From assembly GCA_947471245.1 (NCBI GenBank), contig CANIXM010000042.1, positions 1 to 9,577 of the forward strand: a stretch of DNA of 9,577 nt, written 5' to 3'. This document shows, piece by piece, positions 7,203-9,577 of the stretch. Every line of letters starts with the position of its first letter. Position 1 is the stretch's first letter. The translations under genes were made by a program, and so were the position numbers. The notes under the pieces were generated by a model that made no database searches, was not told where the DNA came from, and saw nothing but the letters and a program-made list of their open reading frames with translations. The stretch comes from Paludibacteraceae bacterium. GTDB taxonomy: Bacteria; Bacteroidota; Bacteroidia; Bacteroidales; Paludibacteraceae.

Positions 7203-7306
7203 TCTTAAATTTTTCGTAATGAAAAGTGATAAAAGCGTTATTGAGCCTTTTATGTATTTCAACAATTGCAGGAAAACACAATCTCCCAATGGCAAAATTT
7301 TGTATT

Positions 7307-7341
7307 CATTCTTCATTCTTCATTTTTCATTTTTCAATTCT
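7307..7341 (+). repeat. 7-bp tandem repeat, CATTYTT x4 plus one degenerate unit
   Basis: The units are CATTCTT, CATTCTT, CATTTTT, CATTTTT and the diverged CAATTCT. The tract ends 19 nt before the TACCTTTG box of folK, so it overlaps where a -33 element would sit. Copy-number change by slippage could alter promoter spacing. Confidence 0.7.
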
Positions 7342-7360
7342 CTATCCAACCTAAAAATCA

Positions 7361-7368
7361 TACCTTTG
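7361..7368 (+). promoter_or_regulatory. Candidate -7 box TACCTTTG of folK
   Basis: It matches the Bacteroidota primary sigma -7 consensus TAnnTTTG, 17 nt before the folK ATG at 7386, which would give a leader of about 10 nt. The -33 position holds no good TTTG/TTG, only the T-rich end of the tandem repeat, so this is a one-box match. Confidence 0.4.
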
Positions 7369-7385
7369 TCAAAAAAATAACGTGT

Positions 7386-7796
7386 ATGCATCAAGTATAT
7401 CTAGGTCTAGGGACTAATCTCGGGAACAAAGAACAGAACATGAATGACGCTCTAGCTGCCATTGCTGAGCAAGTTGGCGTGGTAAAGAGATGCTCCAGTT
7501 TTTTCCGCTCACAGCCCGAAGGATTTGTTTCTGACAATGAATTCTTGAATGCGGTAGTACTAGTAGAGACCTCATTAACACCTGAAAGTCTTTTGAAAAC
7601 CACTCAAAAAATAGAAAAACAACTGGGACGCACTTCCAAATCCACAGATGGATATACGGACAGAGTGATTGATATTGACATTCTGACGTATGACAACTTG
7701 GAAGTGAATACACCTGATTTGATAATCCCCCACCCGCTGATGAAACTACGCGAGTTTGTAATGACGCCCTATCTTGAAATTAGCAACGAAGTATGA
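7386..7796 (+). CDS. folK: 2-amino-4-hydroxy-6-hydroxymethyldihydropteridine pyrophosphokinase (HPPK)
   Basis: This encodes 136 residues. HPPK transfers pyrophosphate from ATP to 6-hydroxymethyl-7,8-dihydropterin in cytosolic folate biosynthesis. The N-terminus VYLGLGTNLGNKEQN is the typical first strand and loop. RSQPEGFVSDNEFLNAVV matches the substrate-binding region, DRVIDIDIL supplies the magnesium aspartates D96 and D98, and IPHPLMKLREFVMTPY is the conserved C-terminal signature with H116 and R122. The frame is open upstream to 7266, but the extra 40 residues would come from the tandem repeat and A/T-rich spacer. The ATG at 7386 places the family's first strand directly at the N-terminus and follows a promoter-like box. 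There is no Shine-Dalgarno box. No other folate gene is adjacent. Its 3' end carries a diverged tandem duplication. Confidence 0.93.
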   Translation: MHQVYLGLGTNLGNKEQNMNDALAAIAEQVGVVKRCSSFFRSQPEGFVSDNEFLNAVVLVETSLTPESLLKTTQKIEKQLGRTSKSTDGYTDRVIDIDILTYDNLEVNTPDLIIPHPLMKLREFVMTPYLEISNEV

Positions 7797-7821
7797 ACAG
7801 TTAGCAACGAATAGATTGCAG
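7780..7821 (+). repeat. Diverged 21-bp tandem duplication across the folK stop
   Basis: Unit 1 (7780-7800) and unit 2 (7801-7821) both begin TTAGCAACGAA and both end CAG; 14 of 21 positions agree. Unit 1 holds the stop codon TGA (7794-7796). Unit 2 repeats Ser-Asn-Glu in the same frame and then has a second in-frame stop, TAG (7812-7814). Confidence 0.6.
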
Positions 7822-7845
7822 ATTGATAATATTCTCGTACTTTTG
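7816..7845 (+). promoter_or_regulatory. Bacteroidota-type promoter TTG-N19-TACTTTTG
   Basis: TTG (7816-7818), a 19-bp spacer and TACTTTTG (7838-7845) match the known Bacteroidota consensus (TTG or TTTG, about 19 bp, TAnnTTTG) exactly. Transcription would start near 7852. The next gene starts at 8138, so the transcript would have a leader of about 285 nt or be a separate small RNA. Confidence 0.6.
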
Positions 7846-7897
7846 CACATGGAATTTTAGTGCTCTGTAATGTATTGGGTGGGTACACGATATTAAT

Positions 7898-7942
7898 GCC
7901 TACGGCGATAATAGCTTCGCGATATTTGCCTTCGGCGATAAC
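7898..7942 (+). repeat. 15-bp tandem repeat, three units of GCCTWCGGCGATAAT type
   Basis: The units are GCCTACGGCGATAAT (7898-7912), AGCTTCGCGATATTT (7913-7927, with a small internal shift) and GCCTTCGGCGATAAC (7928-7942). A weaker fourth unit containing CGATATTAAT may precede them (7883-7897). Each full unit has a short palindrome at its left end, so the RNA could fold as a row of mini-hairpins. Confidence 0.75.
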
Positions 7943-7966
7943 GACTTTGTGACTTTGTGACTTTGT
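7943..7966 (+). repeat. 8-bp tandem repeat GACTTTGT x3
   Basis: Three exact copies lie at 7943-7950, 7951-7958 and 7959-7966, directly after the 15-bp tandem array and running into the inverted dispersed repeat. Copies A and B lack this expansion: B has a single AAAGT at the matching place. Confidence 0.85.
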
Positions 7967-8013
7967 GTCTTCGTGTTCAAAAAATGCTTTATCAGACCCA
8001 CATGCAACGTATC
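7960..8013 (-). repeat. Dispersed repeat, copy C (inverted)
   Basis: Read on the minus strand, this copy gives GATACGTTGCATGTGGGTCTGA followed by the 27-nt core (7965-7991) and ACAAAGT. It matches copy B exactly over 33 nt (7960-7992 against 7141-7173) in opposite orientation. Copies B and C therefore flank folK as inverted repeats about 790 nt apart. Confidence 0.85.
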
Positions 8014-8053
8014 TTCAATTATCAATTTTAAATTGTGTTCCATGTGTTTTTTT
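7999..8053 (+). terminator. Possible intrinsic terminator with T7 tail
   Basis: CACATG (7999-8004) pairs with CATGTG (8041-8046). After one C-C mismatch, AAC (8006-8008) pairs with GTT (8037-8039), and CAATT (8016-8020) can pair with AATTG (8031-8035) further in. Seven T follow immediately (8047-8053). The stem is interrupted and AT-rich, so strength is uncertain. Confidence 0.4.
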
Positions 8054-8137
8054 ATGATTCTTTTGTGGTTTATTCATCTATTTCGTTATAAAACTAATTT
8101 TAGACCATAAGTTTTACCAACTAATTTGCACATTATC

Positions 8138-8779
8138 ATGAACTTAGACCAACTGCCAGACCATATCGTTTACAGCAAAAACGTCATCGAATTTGTGACC
8201 GTAGTAGCTGAAACCTGTTTGTTTTTGGAGCATGCCTGCGAATTTCCCAAAGTGGACTTTGTACAAAAGTCAGTCAAAATACTACCTTTACTCTACCTGA
8301 AAGCATCCATGCTAGACATACCACCGCTGGCTTACAATGACAATGTGGAAAAATTTGTTACTGAGGATGATTATTTATACGTGAAAGAGCAACTCGAAAT
8401 ACTGCTTGGTGCAGATGACACTTACTTGGAAGTTTTTCATCCTGACATGGCTCTGAGCGACACTCCCATCGCTGCTTTTGTTTCCGAAGGATTGGCGGAT
8501 GTGTATCAGGAGTTGAAAGACTTTGCGGCCAACTACCAAATGGGCGATGTAGATAGTATGAATGACTCATTGGTAGTGTGTCTCGAAGCTTTTGTAGAGC
8601 ACTGGGGACAAAAACTACTCAATGCATTGCGAGCATTACATGCGTTGTGCTACAGCCATGGATTCGGCATGGAGGAGGAGGAACGTGCTGAGCTACCCGC
8701 ATCTCCAAAAAATGTCAGGGCTGCATTTTTGGATTTTCAACAGAGCGATGATGATGGTTTGGATAATTTATTATACTAA
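8138..8779 (+). CDS. DUF5063 domain protein
   Basis: This encodes 213 residues: a soluble, acidic, largely helical protein without signal peptide or membrane helix. The overall pattern (N-terminal VIEFVTVVAETCLFLEHA, a central PLLYLKASMLDIP, and an acidic ending DDDGLDNLLY) fits DUF5063, a Bacteroidota family of unknown function. The frame could start earlier at TTG 8126, but the ATG at 8138 gives the usual MNLDQLPDHI-type start, so it is preferred. It is followed after 18 nt by a 3'-5' exonuclease gene, and the two are likely co-transcribed; from memory this pairing recurs in Bacteroidota, which would suggest a shared but unknown job. The region just upstream has a TAATTTGCAC stretch resembling a promoter -7 box, but it lies too close to the ATG to be convincing. 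Confidence 0.82.
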   Translation: MNLDQLPDHIVYSKNVIEFVTVVAETCLFLEHACEFPKVDFVQKSVKILPLLYLKASMLDIPPLAYNDNVEKFVTEDDYLYVKEQLEILLGADDTYLEVFHPDMALSDTPIAAFVSEGLADVYQELKDFAANYQMGDVDSMNDSLVVCLEAFVEHWGQKLLNALRALHALCYSHGFGMEEEERAELPASPKNVRAAFLDFQQSDDDGLDNLLY

Positions 8780-8797
8780 TTCTTATTCCACAATCAA

Positions 8798-9466
8798 ATG
8801 CTGAAAGCCAAAATAACAAAAAACGAGATCAACTTACTACCTGTGACGCTTTTCGAAGGAGGAATAACCCTGATAGATGATTTATCCAAAGTTCATCCCG
8901 CCATCCTCGAACTTAGAAAAAGCAATGTGATTGGCATTGACACCGAAACTAAGCCGTCTTTTACACGTGGCACTCAGTACAAAGTTTCGCTGGTGCAACT
9001 CTCTACGCTTGATCACTGTTACCTATTCCGTTTGAATAAAGTTGGATTTCCAGCGGCCTTGGCAGAACTACTGGCTGATGAGAAAATACAAAAAATAGGA
9101 CTCTCTCTCCGTGACGATTTGAATGGCCTCAACAAGCACCACAAGTTTAAACCAGCAGGATTTATTGACATACAGACCATTGCTCGTGACTATGGAGTGT
9201 TGGACTTAAGCCTTCAAAAAATTTACGCCATCCTTTTTGGTCAAAAAATATCCAAGGCGCAACGTCTAACCAACTGGGAAAATCCAGAACTCACCGAACC
9301 GCAACAACGATACGCCGCTACCGACGCATGGGCTAGTTTACGCATTTACCTTGAACTAGTTACACATAAGAAACTTACCAAAAAAGAAATTGAACGCATC
9401 GTAATCGAAAACACGCTCAAAAACGACACCTCTACTTCTACTGAAGAAATCCCGTTGTTTGAATAA
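8798..9466 (+). CDS. DEDDy 3'-5' exonuclease domain protein (RNase D/WRN exonuclease-like)
   Basis: This encodes 222 residues of the DnaQ-like exonuclease fold. The motifs are complete: ExoI GIDTET with D48 and E50, ExoII IGLSLRDDLNGL with D106/D107, and ExoIII YAATDAWASL with Y172 and D176, the Y-x-x-x-D form of DEDDy enzymes. ISKAQRLTNWE (151-161) is the conserved stretch before motif III in WRN/RNase D-type domains. It would remove nucleotides from 3' ends of RNA or DNA using two metal ions. It lacks the C-terminal HRDC domains of classical RNase D, so a tRNA-processing role should not be assumed. The N-terminal ~20 residues and the Lys/Thr/Ser-rich tail after 190 are outside the domain. 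It is second in a likely two-gene unit with the DUF5063 gene. Confidence 0.92.
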   Translation: MLKAKITKNEINLLPVTLFEGGITLIDDLSKVHPAILELRKSNVIGIDTETKPSFTRGTQYKVSLVQLSTLDHCYLFRLNKVGFPAALAELLADEKIQKIGLSLRDDLNGLNKHHKFKPAGFIDIQTIARDYGVLDLSLQKIYAILFGQKISKAQRLTNWENPELTEPQQRYAATDAWASLRIYLELVTHKKLTKKEIERIVIENTLKNDTSTSTEEIPLFE

Positions 9467-9543
9467 CTGCCACTTATTTTTCATGCGTAATTATTGATAT
9501 TATTAGGCAAATTTTATAGATTAATTTTAGTTTAATGTGAAAT

Positions 9544-9577
9544 ATGAAACAGTTTATTGGCAATCTAATATTAGTAC
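9544..9577 (+). CDS. Start of a further gene (3' partial, 11 codons)
   Basis: An ATG at 9544 opens a frame that stays open to the window edge and reads MKQFIGNLILV, which looks like the beginning of a signal peptide or membrane helix. It lies 77 nt after the exonuclease stop in AT-rich DNA that holds a quasi-palindrome (9488-9505, TAATTAT-TGAT-ATTATTA). Too little is visible to name a family, and it may not be a gene. Confidence 0.35.
   Translation, partial: MKQFIGNLILV

Larger units (their letters stand above)
6899..7385. other. 487-nt repeat-rich intergenic region between the DUF4199 gene and folK
   Basis: This gap between divergent genes holds the TCACCCT dyad, two direct copies of a dispersed repeat (about 7011-7064 and 7120-7173), an imperfect hairpin at 7165-7202, a 7-bp tandem repeat (7307-7341) and the folK promoter-like box at 7361-7368. 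A forward open frame at 6988-7380 runs through it, but it consists of the repeats themselves and matches no family, so it is not called as a gene. Confidence 0.6.
7852..8053 (+). ncRNA. Candidate small RNA, about 200 nt (speculative)
   Basis: The boundaries are inferred from the promoter match ending at 7845 and the T-run ending at 8053. Between them the only open frames are trivial: ATG GAA TTT TAG starts at 7850. The body contains tandem units able to form small hairpins (GCC-TAC-GGC, GC-TTC-GC, GCC-TTC-GGC) and the inverted dispersed repeat, whose end contributes one arm of the terminal hairpin. It could equally be the 5' leader of the DUF5063 transcript, or repeat DNA that happens to follow a promoter. 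No known RNA family is recognised. Confidence 0.3.
7797..8137. other. 341-nt intergenic region with promoter, tandem repeats, inverted repeat copy C and U-tailed hairpin
   Basis: No open reading frame of note lies here. In order it holds the second unit of the 21-bp duplication, a strong promoter match (7816-7845), a 15-bp tandem repeat (7898-7942), an 8-bp tandem repeat (7943-7966), the inverted copy of the dispersed repeat (7960-8013) and a hairpin with a T7 tail (7999-8053). An AT-rich stretch (8054-8137) then leads to the DUF5063 gene. Confidence 0.65.

Noticed and set aside
6988..7380. 130-codon forward open frame between the DUF4199 gene and folK
   Set aside because: It runs through repeat copies A and B and the 7-bp tandem repeat, has no family character, and its peptide repeats only reflect the DNA repeats.
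7266..7385. 40-residue N-terminal extension of folK
   Set aside because: HPPK proteins begin at the VYLGLGTN strand; the extension is translated tandem repeat and spacer, and the promoter-like box lies inside it.
7414..7713. 99-codon antisense open frame inside folK
   Set aside because: It is a shadow of a well-supported gene with no family features or start signals.
7038..7991. CRISPR array
   Set aside because: Only three copies exist, spacing is irregular, one is inverted, a gene lies between them, and no cas genes are present.
7141..7992. Transposon carrying folK between 33-bp inverted repeats
   Set aside because: There is no transposase or target-site duplication, a third copy lies outside the interval, and the repeats do not look like insertion-sequence ends.
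8126..8137. TTG start for the DUF5063 gene
   Set aside because: The ATG at 8138 gives the natural N-terminus; the TTG overlaps a promoter-like TAATTTG stretch and has no ribosome-binding signal.

Overview
The window looks like a chromosomal segment of a low-GC Bacteroidota (Bacteroidetes) bacterium with an aerobic respiratory chain. Support for this: two Bacteroidota-typical families (DUF4199 and DUF5063), a promoter of the TTG-N19-TAnnTTTG type, mostly A-rich translation starts without Shine-Dalgarno boxes, and AT-rich intergenic DNA filled with short dispersed repeats. Genus or family cannot be fixed from sequence alone.

Region 1 (1-1134): the 3' end of a membrane-anchored protein with a beta-sandwich-like domain, then a small DoxX-like membrane protein, then a gap with a strong stem-loop.

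Region 2 (1135-6378) is the core: a six-gene cluster for a caa3-type cytochrome c oxidase, in the order sco - subunit I - subunit III - subunit IV - subunit II (with fused cytochrome c) - ctaB. Sco would deliver copper to CuA, CtaB makes heme O (precursor of heme A), and subunits I-IV form the enzyme. Subunit I carries the YSHPAVY form of helix VI, meaning an A2-type oxidase that lacks the usual D-channel glutamate. Subunit II carries its own heme c. No heme A synthase (CtaA) is visible. The cluster ends at a perfect 12-bp hairpin shared with the convergent DUF4199 gene.

Region 3 (6410-6898, minus strand): a DUF4199 membrane protein.

Region 4 (6899-8137): repeat-rich DNA on both sides of folK (folate biosynthesis). 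Three copies of a roughly 50-bp dispersed repeat (two direct, one inverted) share a 27-bp identical core. Three kinds of short tandem repeat also occur. Downstream of folK a strong promoter match, structured tandem repeats and a U-tailed hairpin together look like a possible small RNA gene of about 200 nt.

Region 5 (8138-9466): a DUF5063 protein and a DEDDy-type 3'-5' exonuclease, 18 nt apart and probably co-transcribed. A further gene seems to start at 9544 and runs off the window.

Most of the window is ordinary respiratory and housekeeping content. The points worth a second look are the gene order and active-site variants of the oxidase (including a Glu-to-Val change in the CuA loop), the terminator overlapping a coding end, and the repeat/RNA-like structure around folK.
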